Of a stretch of 64,000 bases of DNA, positions 18,572-28,292 are shown piece by piece. The stretch is taken from the NCBI GenBank assembly GCA_009996515.1, contig JAACZV010000005.1, positions 1 to 64,000 of the forward strand, written 5' to 3'. Source of the stretch: Comamonadaceae bacterium. Its GTDB lineage: Bacteria > Pseudomonadota > Gammaproteobacteria > Burkholderiales > Burkholderiaceae_C. The notes beneath the pieces were generated by a model that saw nothing but the letters and a program-made list of their open reading frames with translations, searched no databases and was not told the DNA's origin. A program made the translations under genes and the position numbers. Within the stretch, counting starts at the first letter, position 1. Every line of letters starts with the position of its first letter.

Positions 18572-19975
18572 ATGACGCCTCCGATCGTGCCCAGGGCCTG
18601 CGTGGCCAGGCGCCCGCCTCCTGCCCTGCTGCTCAGCCTGGCCCTGCTCTGCCCCGCCGCCGCCCAGGCCCAGACCGCGACGGCCAGCCTGTACTGGGCC
18701 GGGACGCTGCACGCCTGGCTGGCCGTCATGCTGGCGCTGATGGCCACCATCGTGGGCCTGGTCTCGGGACCGTATCCGCGCGAGCGGCCGGCCAGCTTCC
18801 TCGTCGGCATGATGCTGAGCTGGGTGGTGTTGCGCGCCGCCGCCGCGCCCGGCGCTGCCGGGCTGAGGCCGCTGCTGATGACGCTGCTGGTGCTGTGCGG
18901 GGTGCAGTTCCTGCTGCGCCAGATGGACTGGAAGCGCAGCTGGATTGACCATGCACTGCTGATCCAGTGCCTGGTGGTGCCCGCCAGCCTGCTGCTGACG
19001 GGCGGCCAGGTCGGCCTGCTGGGCAAGGCCTGGCATGCCGTGCTGAGCCTGGAGCTGGTGGCGGCCATGGGCTGGGCGCTGTGGCTGCGCCGCCCGCGCG
19101 CCGACGAGGGCGCGGGACGCGATTTCGGCCTGATGGCGGTGCTGCTGCTGCCGACCATGGCGGCCCTGCTCGCCGAGCTGCTGCTGGCAGCCATCAACGA
19201 GGCGCTGTGGTGGGAAGCCCAGCCCTGGCTGAGCCTGATGCTGCCGCTGCTGATGCTGGCGCTGGGCCTGCAGCTGGTGCACGGCGTCGCCCATGCCCGC
19301 GCCGAGGCCGAGAGGCGCATCGCCACCGTCGAGCAGCGCATGGCCGAGCGCATCGCCGAGGTGGAGCGCGGCCACAGCCAGCTGGTCGAGCAGAAGCTGG
19401 AGCAGGTCACCGAGCGCGAGCGCAAGCGCATCGCCGCCGACCTGCACGACGACCTGGGCGCCAAGCTGCTGACCATCGTGCACACCAGCGAGTCCGACCG
19501 CATCTCCACGCTGGCGCGCGAGGCGCTGGAGGAGATGCGGCTGTCGGTGCGCGGCCTGACCGGCAAGCCGGTGCACCTGATCGACGCGCTGGGCGACTGG
19601 CGCGCCGAAGTGGTGTCGCGGCTGGGCCAGGCTAACATCCTGGCCGAGTGGAAGTCGCCGGCCGAGGACGTCGAGCACACCTTGCAGGCGCGCTCCTATG
19701 TGCAGACGACGCGCATCCTGCGCGAGTCGGTGTCCAACATCATCAAGCACAGCGGCGCGACGCACGCCACCATTTCCAGCACCGTGCAGGCGGGCGATTT
19801 CATCCTGACCATCCAGGACAACGGGCAAGGCATCCCGTCCGAACTGGACGGCCGCCTGGACAGAGGCCACGGCATGGCGAGCATGAAGTCACGCGCCAAG
19901 CAGATGCATGGCCAATGCCTGGTTGAATCCGGCCCCGGCTGGGGTACTGTGATCCGCCTGACGATTCCGCTCTAA
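18572..19975 (+). CDS. NarX/DegS-type membrane sensor histidine kinase
   Basis: 467 residues. A signal-like N-terminus and about six hydrophobic segments (to about residue 235) form a membrane sensor without a periplasmic domain. A coiled coil (ERRIATVEQRMAERIAEVE) leads into the HisKA_3 dimerisation domain, with the phospho-acceptor His in RIAADLHDDLGAKLL. The HATPase domain shows the N-box SVSNIIKHSGATHA and the G-box DNGQGIP. The response-regulator gene follows 18 nt later. Start 18572 lacks a Shine-Dalgarno; CACAAT ends 8 nt before it. The stimulus is unknown. Confidence 0.92.
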   Translation: MTPPIVPRACVARRPPPALLLSLALLCPAAAQAQTATASLYWAGTLHAWLAVMLALMATIVGLVSGPYPRERPASFLVGMMLSWVVLRAAAAPGAAGLRPLLMTLLVLCGVQFLLRQMDWKRSWIDHALLIQCLVVPASLLLTGGQVGLLGKAWHAVLSLELVAAMGWALWLRRPRADEGAGRDFGLMAVLLLPTMAALLAELLLAAINEALWWEAQPWLSLMLPLLMLALGLQLVHGVAHARAEAERRIATVEQRMAERIAEVERGHSQLVEQKLEQVTERERKRIAADLHDDLGAKLLTIVHTSESDRISTLAREALEEMRLSVRGLTGKPVHLIDALGDWRAEVVSRLGQANILAEWKSPAEDVEHTLQARSYVQTTRILRESVSNIIKHSGATHATISSTVQAGDFILTIQDNGQGIPSELDGRLDRGHGMASMKSRAKQMHGQCLVESGPGWGTVIRLTIPL

Positions 19976-19993
19976 GTTTTCCGAGGCCACGCC

Positions 19994-20647
19994 ATGAACC
20001 ACATCCTGCTGCTCGAAGACATCCCGGAGATCCGCGCCTGGCTCAAGGCCCTGGTCAAGCAGGTGTTCGCCAACGCCCAGATCACGGAATGTTCGCGGGT
20101 GCAGGACGCGCTGGCCCTGGTCGGCTCGCAGCGCTTCACGCTGGCCCTGCTGGACCTGGGCCTGCCGGACGGCTCCGGCGTGGAGGTCATCGCGGCGCTG
20201 CGCGAGAAACAGCCCGAGGTGCAGTCGGTCATCGTCACCATCCACGACGACGACGAGCACCTGTTCCCGGCGCTGCAGGCCGGCGCCTTCGGCTATCTGC
20301 TCAAGGAGCAGTCGCGCGAGCTGCTCGTGGAGCAGTTGCAGCGCATGAGCCAGGGCGAGCCGCCGCTGTCGCCCTCCATCGCGCGCAAGGTCATCGCCTA
20401 CTTCGCTGCCCAGGTGAAGAAGCCGGCCTCGACCTTGCTGCACGAGGTGTCGCTGACCGACCGCGAGACCGAAGTGCTGCTGCGCGTGGCCAAGGGCTTC
20501 ACGCTGCCCGAGATCGGCGTGCAGCTGGGCCTCTCCCGCCACACCATCGCCGACTACGTGAAGCAGATCTACCGCAAGCTCAACGTGAGTTCGCGCGCCG
20601 AGGCCGCGCTGGAAGCGCAGCGCCTGGGTTTGTTCGGTCGCAACTGA
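19994..20647 (+). CDS. NarL/FixJ-type response regulator
   Basis: 217 residues. Receiver domain (residues 1-120) with the acidic pair in LLLEDIPEIR, the phospho-acceptor Asp in LALLDLGLPDGSG and Lys in GYLLKEQ. A LuxR-type helix-turn-helix (residues 150-217) reads LTDRETEVLLRVAKGFTLPE then LSRHTIADYVKQIYRKL. It is the partner of the kinase just upstream. Targets are unknown; ruvA downstream has its own -10-like element. Confidence 0.95.
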   Translation: MNHILLLEDIPEIRAWLKALVKQVFANAQITECSRVQDALALVGSQRFTLALLDLGLPDGSGVEVIAALREKQPEVQSVIVTIHDDDEHLFPALQAGAFGYLLKEQSRELLVEQLQRMSQGEPPLSPSIARKVIAYFAAQVKKPASTLLHEVSLTDRETEVLLRVAKGFTLPEIGVQLGLSRHTIADYVKQIYRKLNVSSRAEAALEAQRLGLFGRN

Positions 20648-20662
20648 GACCGGGCCGGCCCG

Positions 20663-20668
20663 GATAAT
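20663..20668 (+). promoter_or_regulatory. -10 element GATAAT for ruvA
   Basis: GATAAT (5 of 6 to consensus) ends exactly 6 nt before the ruvA ATG (spacer GGGCCG). No ribosome site or LexA box is visible in the gap. Confidence 0.5.
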
Positions 20669-20674
20669 GGGCCG

Positions 20675-21244
20675 ATGATTGGAAGACTCAGCGGCGTCAT
20701 CGCCGAAAAGACACCGCCCCAGGTGCTGATCGACGTGGCCGGCGTCGGCTACGAGGTGGACGTGCCCATGAGCACGTTCTTCAACCTGGGCCAGCTCGGC
20801 GAGCGCGCCGTGCTGCTGACCCATCTGACCGTGCGCGAGGATGCGCACCAGCTGTTCGGCTTCCTCACCCACGAGGAGCGCGCCACCTTCCGCCAGCTCA
20901 TCAGGATCAGCGGCGTGGGCCCCAAGATGGCGCTGGGCCTGCTGTCGGGCCTGTCCGTCGCCGAGCTGGCGCAGGCCGTGTCGCGCCAGGAAGCCGGCCG
21001 GCTCACCAAGGTGCCCGGCATCGGCAAGAAGACGGCCGAGCGGCTGCTGCTGGAATTGAAGGGCAAGCTGGGTGCCGACCTCGCGCTGCCGGCCGCCGTC
21101 GTCAACGACGCGCAGGCCGACATCCTGCAGGCCCTGGTCGCGCTGGGCTACAGCGAGAAGGATGCCGCCGCCGCGCTGAAGGCCCTGCCGGCCGACGTGG
21201 GCGTCAGCGAAGGCATCAAGCTGGCGCTGAAGAAGCTGTCATGA
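20675..21244 (+). CDS. ruvA: Holliday junction DNA helicase subunit RuvA
   Basis: RuvA binds four-way junctions and loads the RuvB motor during recombinational repair. 189 residues with the three expected domains: an N-terminal OB-fold ([12 protein letters not shown]), helix-hairpin-helix pairs ([15 protein letters not shown] and [16 protein letters not shown]) and the C-terminal RuvB-binding domain ([20 protein letters not shown]). ruvB follows after 85 nt containing strong inverted repeats. ruvC is not in the window. Confidence 0.97.
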   Translation: MIGRLSGVIAEKTPPQVLIDVAGVGYEVDVPMSTFFNLGQLGERAVLLTHLTVREDAHQLFGFLTHEERATFRQLIRISGVGPKMALGLLSGLSVAELAQAVSRQEAGRLTKVPGIGKKTAERLLLELKGKLGADLALPAAVVNDAQADILQALVALGYSEKDAAAALKALPADVGVSEGIKLALKKLS

Positions 21245-21275
21245 CGTTTTTCGCACCCACGCCCACTTCGCTCGC

Positions 21276-21327
21276 GCCCCCCCGGGGGGGCTCCGACCTT
21301 TCTTGGGGCGGCCCGGCGAAAGGTCGG
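21276..21327. repeat. double inverted-repeat element between ruvA and ruvB
   Basis: Two palindromes stand side by side. The first is a 7-C/7-G perfect inverted repeat (21277-21290). The second has perfect 10-bp arms CCGACCTTTC (21293-21302) and GAAAGGTCGG (21318-21327) around a 15-nt loop. The right arm ends 2 nt before the ruvB start codon and includes the only purine-rich stretch that could serve as its ribosome site. The form suggests a dispersed REP-like element; no second copy is in this window. Confidence 0.6.
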
Positions 21328-21329
21328 CC

Positions 21330-22388
<1,059 letters not shown>

Positions 22389-22419
22389 GCCGGGCGTTCT
22401 TGAACAGGACGCCGCCATG

Positions 22420-22442
22420 AAAAAAGCGCCCCGCGGGGCGCT
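22420..22442 (-). terminator. Rho-independent terminator of the porin gene
   Basis: A self-complementary GC stem (AGCGCCCC / GGGGCGCT), followed on the minus strand by six T (22425-22420). The plus strand after the stem is only moderately T-rich, so it serves the porin mainly and may also stop ruvB readthrough. Confidence 0.85.
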
Positions 22443-22464
22443 TTCTCGTTTCCGATCGCGGGGA

Positions 22465-23418
22465 TCAGAAGTTGTGGCGGATGCCGGCGGCCAGCGACGA
22501 GAAGTCGGCCACGCCCACGCCGTTGTAGTCGGTACGGGTGTAGAAGCCGTAGACCTTGGTGCGCTTGCTCAGGTTGTAGTTGTAGCCCAGCGTCATCTGC
22601 TTGGCGCCGCCGGTGCGGAACTCGGCATCGCTGCCGGCCTTGGTGCCGCCCACGTTGATGTGGAACTCCGACTGGCCCAGCGTGTACATGGCCGACACAC
22701 GGCCGATGTCACGCGACTTGAAGCCGTCGACTTCTTCGCGCTGGTAGTAGCCGGTCACCAGGAAGGGACCGAAGCCGTAGTCGGCTTCCAGGCCGTAGGC
22801 CTTGCGCTTGGCGCTGGTGCCGAACTGGTTGTTCTGCGCGAAGGTGCCGGCGACGTGCAGGCCACCGACTTCGTAGTTGACCGCCAGGTCAAAGGCGCGC
22901 GGGCCCGTGCCTTCACCGGCACGCACGGAGGCGATGACGTTGAAGCCGTTCACCGTCGGCGAGAAATAACCGACCTTGTTGGTGCGGGCGCCGAAGCCGA
23001 AGCTCGAGAACAGGTTGTCGGACGACGTGCCGGTGTCGTGGTTGTGATTGCTCGTGCGGTCGACGCTGGAGAAATACGAATCGGGGAACCAGCTGCCCAG
23101 GCGGACCGTACCGAACGAACCCGTCAGCTCAACGCTGGCCTGACGGTTCCAGAACGTGGTGCCACCGGTGGCGACGCCCGTGTCGGACTCCAGGCCATGC
23201 TCCAGATTGAAGCCAGCCTTCAGGCCGCCGCCGAGGTCTTCGGTGCCCTTGAAACCCAGGCGCGAACCGTTGTTCTGCACGGCCAGCTTGCGGTCGGCCG
23301 AGCCGACCTTCTGGCTTTCGACGGTGGTGTTCAGGCGGCCCCACAGGGTGACGCTTTGAGCGAAGGCCGGAGCGGCGCTGACAGCAGCCAGGGCGGCGAC
23401 GAGTGCAATCTTTTTCAT
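22465..23418 (-). CDS. Gram-negative trimeric porin (betaproteobacterial OmpC/Omp32-like)
   Basis: 317 residues with a signal peptide (MKKIALVAALAAVSAAPAFA, mature end QSVTLWGRLN). The mature chain has alternating beta-strand character and typical porin marks: SRLGFKGTEDLGGGLKAGFNLE near the start, GFGARTNKVGYFSP, MTLGYNYNLSKRTKVYGFYT, and a final strand ending AAGIRHNF with C-terminal phenylalanine for BAM recognition. It forms an outer-membrane diffusion channel. It has its own promoter and terminator. Confidence 0.95.
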   Translation of the reverse strand: MKKIALVAALAAVSAAPAFAQSVTLWGRLNTTVESQKVGSADRKLAVQNNGSRLGFKGTEDLGGGLKAGFNLEHGLESDTGVATGGTTFWNRQASVELTGSFGTVRLGSWFPDSYFSSVDRTSNHNHDTGTSSDNLFSSFGFGARTNKVGYFSPTVNGFNVIASVRAGEGTGPRAFDLAVNYEVGGLHVAGTFAQNNQFGTSAKRKAYGLEADYGFGPFLVTGYYQREEVDGFKSRDIGRVSAMYTLGQSEFHINVGGTKAGSDAEFRTGGAKQMTLGYNYNLSKRTKVYGFYTRTDYNGVGVADFSSLAAGIRHNF

Positions 23419-23484
23419 CGTTTTGCCTTTACAAATGGGTTGCGGCGGGGTTGATAGCCCTACCGTGAAGGACAAGTGACGGCC

Positions 23485-23490
23485 AGTATA
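23485..23490 (-). promoter_or_regulatory. -10 element TATACT of the porin promoter
   Basis: TATACT (5 of 6 to consensus) on the minus strand, about 67 nt upstream of the porin ATG, gives a leader of roughly 60 nt. A matching -35 is not obvious. Unlike the short-spaced hexamers elsewhere, this gene has a normal untranslated leader. Confidence 0.5.
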
Positions 23491-23571
23491 GAAGCGGGTT
23501 TCCTCTAACCCCCGCCGAGCGACGCGTGGATGCAACAGTGGCTTTAGGGGCCTTGCCAAAGCCCCGTCGCC

Positions 23572-24216
23572 TCAAGCGGCGACGTCATCCGCAGTCAATC
23601 CATCCAGATGCCGGTCATCGTTCCAGCCGATCAGCGTGAACCCGTCGGACGTCGCCAGCAGGCGATTGATCGTGGCATTGCCCAGCTGCCAGCTGCGCGG
23701 CGCATCCAGCGCCACCCGCGTCGCGGCGCGATAGAGGCAGTCCAGCACACCGCCATGGGCCACCAGCGCGATGCTGCGGCCCGGATGGGCCGCAGCCACA
23801 CGGCGCGCGACCGCCAGGCAACGGGCGCTGAAGGCGTTCAGGCTCTCGCCGCCGCCCACCGGGAAGTCGGGTTCGCGACGGCGCCAACGCGCCGCATCCT
23901 CGGGGTAACCCTGGTCTATTTCCTGCCAGCTCAGCCCTTCGAAGCGCCCGAAAGCGCGCTCGCGCAGGCCGGCATCGACATGGACGGACAGGCCACGGGC
24001 GTCGGCCAGGGCCTGCGCGGTCTGACGGGCGCGGCTGAGATCGCTGGAATAGATGGCTGCCAGCGGCTCGTCGGCCAGCGCCTGGGCCAGCCTGGCGGCC
24101 TGGGCCAGGCCCAGCGGGCTGAGCGGGATATCCGTGTGCCCCTGGATGCGCGTCGCGCGGTTCCAGGCGGTCTCGCCATGGCGGACCAGGATGAGACGGG
24201 TCGCCTGGTCCAACAC
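23572..24216 (-). CDS. histidine phosphatase (phosphoglycerate-mutase-like, GpmB/CobC type)
   Basis: About 214 residues of the histidine-phosphatase superfamily. Catalytic RHGET is in LILVRHGETAWN, the second His in ALVAHGGVLDCL, plus LSPLGLAQAARL and GLRERAFGRFEGLSWQE. It could act on phosphoglycerate, sugar phosphates or alpha-ribazole phosphate; no cobalamin genes are nearby. Two GTG starts fit. The one at 24216 shares a base with the stop codon of the DUF1840 gene (TAGTG) and has GGGG upstream; 24228 would add four residues. The genes are surely co-translated. Confidence 0.88.
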   Translation of the reverse strand: MLDQATRLILVRHGETAWNRATRIQGHTDIPLSPLGLAQAARLAQALADEPLAAIYSSDLSRARQTAQALADARGLSVHVDAGLRERAFGRFEGLSWQEIDQGYPEDAARWRRREPDFPVGGGESLNAFSARCLAVARRVAAAHPGRSIALVAHGGVLDCLYRAATRVALDAPRSWQLGNATINRLLATSDGFTLIGWNDDRHLDGLTADDVAA

Positions 24217-24539
24217 TAGACGCCCCACACGATGTCGGCGTTCTCCTTGGCGCTGCGCTGCATCAGCTCGTGCAGCGGCCAGGCGCGCTGGCGCAGCGAC
24301 ACGCCCTGGCGGCGCGGCGGCGCCTCGCCCGCGGCCTTGGCCGCGTCGACGGCGGCCTGGAACTGCGCCTCATCGGCGGCCACACCGGCCTCCAGCGCCT
24401 GCATCAGCCCGGGCAGGGCCGCGGCCTCGAAGATGCCCCGGGGCGCGGGCTCGCGGCCCATCAGGCGCAGCAGGGCGTCGCCCGAGTCGGACATCATGAG
24501 GACGTCGGCGCCGGCCTTGGATTTGAAGCAATAGAGCAT
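24216..24539 (-). CDS. DUF1840-type protein
   Basis: 107 residues of a small family found in betaproteobacteria, function unknown. It begins MLYCFKSKAGADVLMM with a DALLRLMGREPAPRGIFE segment and has an alanine-rich middle that is probably helical. Start 24539 gives the family N-terminus, and CACAAT ends 6 nt before it. Its stop overlaps the start of the phosphatase gene by one base. Confidence 0.82.
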   Translation of the reverse strand: MLYCFKSKAGADVLMMSDSGDALLRLMGREPAPRGIFEAAALPGLMQALEAGVAADEAQFQAAVDAAKAAGEAPPRRQGVSLRQRAWPLHELMQRSAKENADIVWGV

Positions 24540-24545
24540 GGCCGC

Positions 24546-24551
24546 ATTGTG
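24546..24551 (-). promoter_or_regulatory. -10-like element CACAAT before the DUF1840 gene
   Basis: CACAAT ends exactly 6 nt before the ATG at 24539 (spacer GCGGCC), with no Shine-Dalgarno. It lies in the gap after the stop of the upstream GGDEF-EAL gene on the same strand. Confidence 0.45.
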
Positions 24552-24565
24552 CGCGCCGCGCGACT

Positions 24566-26701
24566 TCAACCGTTGACCAGGCCCAGCCAGCCGGACGCCG
24601 GCGCATCGACGACATGGCGGCGCGGGCGCACGCGCTGCTCGAATTCGTCCGGCCGCAACGGCTTGGCGAACAGGAAGCCCTGGAATTCATGACAGCCGGC
24701 CTGGGCCAGGAAGTCGCGCTGGGCCTCGGTCTCGACGCCCTCGGCGATGACCTGCAGGCCCAGGGCCCGGCCCATCTGCACGATGGCGTTGGCGATGCCC
24801 ACGTCGCTGGCGTCGCCCGGCAGGCCCTGCACGAAGCTGCGGTCTATCTTGAGGCGCTGGATGGGGAAGCGCTTCAGGTAGGCCAGCGACGAATAGCCGG
24901 TGCCGAAGTCGTCGATGGACAGCGTGACGCCCAGCGACGCGAGCGAACGCATGCGACGCAGCGCCTCTTCGGCGTCGCCCAGCAGCACGCCTTCGGTCAG
25001 CTCCAGCTCCAGCAGGCTGGCCGGCAGCATGGATTCACGCAGCGCCTCGGCGACGGTCTCGACGAAATGCGCCTGCTGGAACTGCAGCGCCGACACGTTG
25101 ACGGCCACCGGCATGCGCAGGCCGCGGCTGAGCCAGTGGGCGGCCTGGGCCACCGCCTCGCGCAACACCCAGTCGCCGATGGCGACGACGAAGCCGCTCT
25201 CCTCGGCCAGCGGGATGAACTCGGCCGGCGAGATCTCGCCGCGCTGCGGGTCGCGCCAGCGGATCAGCGCCTCGGCACCGATGACACGGTCGCTGCCCAG
25301 CTCGACCTGCGGCTGGTAATGCAACCGGAAGCGCCCTTCGGTCAGGGCCTGGCGCATGGCGTGGTCCAGCCGCATGCGCGACAGCAAATCCACCTCCTTG
25401 CGCGGCACATGGAAGCGGAAGCCCGCACGGCCGCTTTCCTTGACCCAGTGCATGGCGCGCTCGGCGCTGGCCATCAGCTCGTCGGGCGTGCCGCCGTCAC
25501 CGGGGTACAGCGCGACGCCGCAGCTGGCGGTGACGGTGAAGCTCAAGGTGTCGAAGCAGAAGGGCTCGGCCAGCAGCTGCTGCACGCGGCGGGCCGTGGC
25601 CTCGGCCTCGAACATCTGGGCGTTGTCGATGAGCAGCGCGAATTCGTCGCCGCCCAGCCGGGCCAGCGTGTCGTTCTCGCCGACGGCGCCGCGCAGCCGC
25701 TCGACGACCTCGCGCAGCACGCGGTCGCCGTAGCTGTGGCCCAAGGTGTCGTTGATCTGCTTGAAGCGGTCCAGGTCCAGGTGCAGCAACGCGAACACCG
25801 GCGACGGCTCGCCGGTGTCGGGCGTGGCGATCTGTTGCACGATGCGGTCGGCCAGCGCGCGGCGGTTGGGGGCGCCGGTCAGCGCATCGGAGCGCCCCAG
25901 CTCCTCGATGCGCTGGTGGGCGGCCAGCTTCTCGCTGAGGTCGCGAAAGGAGAACACCCGGCCTATGGGCTCGCCGCGGCTCATCTGCGGCAGCGAGACC
26001 TGCTCCAGCACGCGGCCGTCGGCTAAGCGCAGCATGTCGCTGGAGCGCATCAGCGGCGCGTCCAGCAAGGCCTCGATGCGCAGCCGGTACTGTTCGCCAT
26101 CGCGCATGACGCGCTGCAGGCTCAGCCACAGGCCGGCGTCGCCCGGTTCGTGCAGCAGCCCGCCGGGCAGGCCCCAGAGCTTGGCGAAGCGGCGGTTGAA
26201 GCTGCGCACGCGGCCGGCCAGGTCGACGACCAGGATGCCGTCGGCGGTGGATTCCAGCGTCGCCCGCAGCTCGGCCAGCAGCGTCTCGCGCTCGGCCTCG
26301 GCGCGGCGGCGGCGCGTCTGGTCGTGCAGCAGCACCAGCCAGTAGCGGTCGCCGTCAGGCAGGTGGATGGGGCTGATGCTGCGGCTGACCCAGCGCGGCT
26401 GGCCATCGCTGTGCGTCAGGATGGTGTCGGAGCGTATGCGCGCGAAGGGGTCGCGGGCGGCGCCCTGCCAGAAGGCCTCGTCCTCCAGCGAGCCGCACAG
26501 CAGCGACGGCGGCTGGCCCAGCGCACGCTCGGGCTTGAGGCCCAGCAGGCGCAGCGCGGCGCGGTTGACGGCGCTGACCGTGAGGCTTTCGCCATCCACC
26601 AGCCAGGCCGGCTCGGGCAGTCCCTCCAGCACGGCGCCGATCACGGACGGCGCCTCAAAGAGGCGGTGCAAGGCGGCATTCGCCTCGCGGCCGGCGTTCA
26701 C
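24566..26701 (-). CDS. PAS-GGDEF-EAL cyclic-di-GMP enzyme
   Basis: 711 residues, no membrane segment. Two PAS-like sensor domains (about 15-130 and 140-255) precede a GGDEF diguanylate cyclase domain with intact ARLGGDEFALLI, and an EAL phosphodiesterase domain with GAEALIRW, LELTEGVLLGD, DDFGTGYSSLAY, KIDRSFV and AEGVETEAQ all present. Both activities may therefore be functional. Its start overlaps the stop of the upstream HD-GYP gene by 4 nt, so two c-di-GMP enzymes are made together. PAS ligands unknown. Confidence 0.95.
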   Translation of the reverse strand: MNAGREANAALHRLFEAPSVIGAVLEGLPEPAWLVDGESLTVSAVNRAALRLLGLKPERALGQPPSLLCGSLEDEAFWQGAARDPFARIRSDTILTHSDGQPRWVSRSISPIHLPDGDRYWLVLLHDQTRRRRAEAERETLLAELRATLESTADGILVVDLAGRVRSFNRRFAKLWGLPGGLLHEPGDAGLWLSLQRVMRDGEQYRLRIEALLDAPLMRSSDMLRLADGRVLEQVSLPQMSRGEPIGRVFSFRDLSEKLAAHQRIEELGRSDALTGAPNRRALADRIVQQIATPDTGEPSPVFALLHLDLDRFKQINDTLGHSYGDRVLREVVERLRGAVGENDTLARLGGDEFALLIDNAQMFEAEATARRVQQLLAEPFCFDTLSFTVTASCGVALYPGDGGTPDELMASAERAMHWVKESGRAGFRFHVPRKEVDLLSRMRLDHAMRQALTEGRFRLHYQPQVELGSDRVIGAEALIRWRDPQRGEISPAEFIPLAEESGFVVAIGDWVLREAVAQAAHWLSRGLRMPVAVNVSALQFQQAHFVETVAEALRESMLPASLLELELTEGVLLGDAEEALRRMRSLASLGVTLSIDDFGTGYSSLAYLKRFPIQRLKIDRSFVQGLPGDASDVGIANAIVQMGRALGLQVIAEGVETEAQRDFLAQAGCHEFQGFLFAKPLRPDEFEQRVRPRRHVVDAPASGWLGLVNG

Positions 26702-27990
26702 GCCGCCAACTCCCCTGGCCCGGTGACCGCGGCGTCGAAGAAATAGGCGATGCGCGCCCTCGGGCTGAGGTAGTCCAGGGAATGGCGCGGCAGGAACTGC
26801 GGCTTGAGACTGCGCCGTATGCCCAGGTCGGGCGTCTCCTCGAGATTGAGGATGAGGGCCTCTTCCTTGGGCACCTTGACGTCATGGACCATGACGCGGG
26901 GCTTGAGCGGCCGCGCCGAGTTGACCGACACGACCAGCGCGTAGCGATCGTCGGTCAGCTGCACGGTGGAGCCCGGCGGGTAGACGCCCATCATGCGGAT
27001 GAAGGCGTTCAGCATGGTGGCGTCGAAGCGGTTGCGCCCCTGGGCGAACATCAGCGACAAGGCCTCGTGCGGCGTCATCGCCTTGGAGCTGATGAGGGGG
27101 TTGCACAGGCCGTCGAAACGGTTGACCAGCGCCACGATGCGGGCGCCGGTGCTCATGCGGTCCATGTTGATGCGCTGCGGGAAGCCGCTGCCGTCCGCAT
27201 GCTCATGGTGCTGCGCGATGATGAGCAGCGGCCCCGGCGCCAGGCCCATGGTCTGGGCAATGGCCACGCCCTTGGCGACATGCTGCTGGTAGGCCTGGGC
27301 TTCCGCGCTGGTGAAGCTCTCGTCACGGTGACGCAGGCGGGCGGCGATCTCCAGCTTGCCGACGTCATGCAGCAGGGAACCGACGCCCAGGTCCATCATC
27401 TCGTCGCGCCCCAGGCCGAAGGCCCGGCCCAGCAGCAGCGCGATGATGCAGACATTGAGCGCATGCGCGGTGGAGCGGTCGCCTGCGGACTCGTTCAGCA
27501 GCCGCATATTGAGATCGCCCTCGACCAGCATCTTGTCCAGCAGCGCGGCCGTCAGGCTCTCGGCCTGTGCACGCGCCTGCTGGGGATCGGCCTGGACCTT
27601 GTCCATGACGCCGCGAAAACCCTCGGCAGCCTCGCTGTACTGGGCCTCGCACAGGCGCAAGGCCTCGCGCTGCGCGGCCAGGGCGCGGCGATGGGCTTCA
27701 CGCGCCAGTTCCTCGGGCGTGGGCTGATCGGCCGTGACGACGTCGGCAGCGACGGCCGGCGCCTTGGCGGCGACTGCGACGGGGGCCTGCAGCGCCAGAT
27801 CGCTCTTGGCGGGGCTCCAGCGCACCTGGGTCAGGCCCAGGCGGCGCAGGATCAACAGTTGATCGCTGGACGCGATCTTGAAGCTGGACAGCGGAAATGG
27901 GTGCGACATCCAGCCCAGGTCCAGATGAATGAACATCCCGACGGCCAACTGGCTGACATCGATGAGCGGATCGTTTGTTCTATCCTGCAT
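26698..27990 (-). CDS. HD-GYP cyclic-di-GMP phosphodiesterase with DUF3391 N-terminus
   Basis: 430 residues from ATG 27990. The N-terminal part (VSQLAVGMFIHLDLGWMSHP) is the DUF3391 type often fused to HD-GYP domains. The catalytic HD is in GSLLHDVGKLEIAA; the HHEHADGSGFP segment keeps the metal histidines, while the signature GYP appears to be replaced by later sequence. HD-GYP proteins hydrolyse c-di-GMP to GMP. The longer upstream frame is not homologous. It is the first gene of a two-gene unit with the PAS-GGDEF-EAL gene. Confidence 0.92.
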   Translation of the reverse strand: MQDRTNDPLIDVSQLAVGMFIHLDLGWMSHPFPLSSFKIASSDQLLILRRLGLTQVRWSPAKSDLALQAPVAVAAKAPAVAADVVTADQPTPEELAREAHRRALAAQREALRLCEAQYSEAAEGFRGVMDKVQADPQQARAQAESLTAALLDKMLVEGDLNMRLLNESAGDRSTAHALNVCIIALLLGRAFGLGRDEMMDLGVGSLLHDVGKLEIAARLRHRDESFTSAEAQAYQQHVAKGVAIAQTMGLAPGPLLIIAQHHEHADGSGFPQRINMDRMSTGARIVALVNRFDGLCNPLISSKAMTPHEALSLMFAQGRNRFDATMLNAFIRMMGVYPPGSTVQLTDDRYALVVSVNSARPLKPRVMVHDVKVPKEEALILNLEETPDLGIRRSLKPQFLPRHSLDYLSPRARIAYFFDAAVTGPGELAA

Positions 27991-28292
27991 TCGTTCCACA
28001 CCCGTACACCCGGGCACCCCTAGACCCGCTCCGGCCTCGGCAGCTTGCCGAAATCCATGAGCAGGCCTCCTGCTATACGTCAAATCGGCCTGATGCGCCC
28101 GCAGCGGACTGGGAAAAATCCCTGGTGCGGCGCAGCGTGGAGCTTAGCGCCTGATCGTGACCGAATTCTCGTGGCTTTGTCGGGGCAAACGCGAAGGAAT
28201 GCATGACCGGACGCTTGCACGACGCAAGGCCGTGCACCTGAAGCCACAACTGGGGGTCTGGGCGCCCAGGTCGGCGGGCTTCAGGCAGCGCG
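27991..28292. other. gap without a supported gene
   Basis: About 300 nt between the HD-GYP and GH1 genes. It must hold the HD-GYP promoter. The only structure I see is a small inverted repeat AGCAGG-CCT-CCTGCT near 28060. A short plus-strand frame at 28157-28351 overlaps the GH1 end and lacks coding character. Confidence 0.5.
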
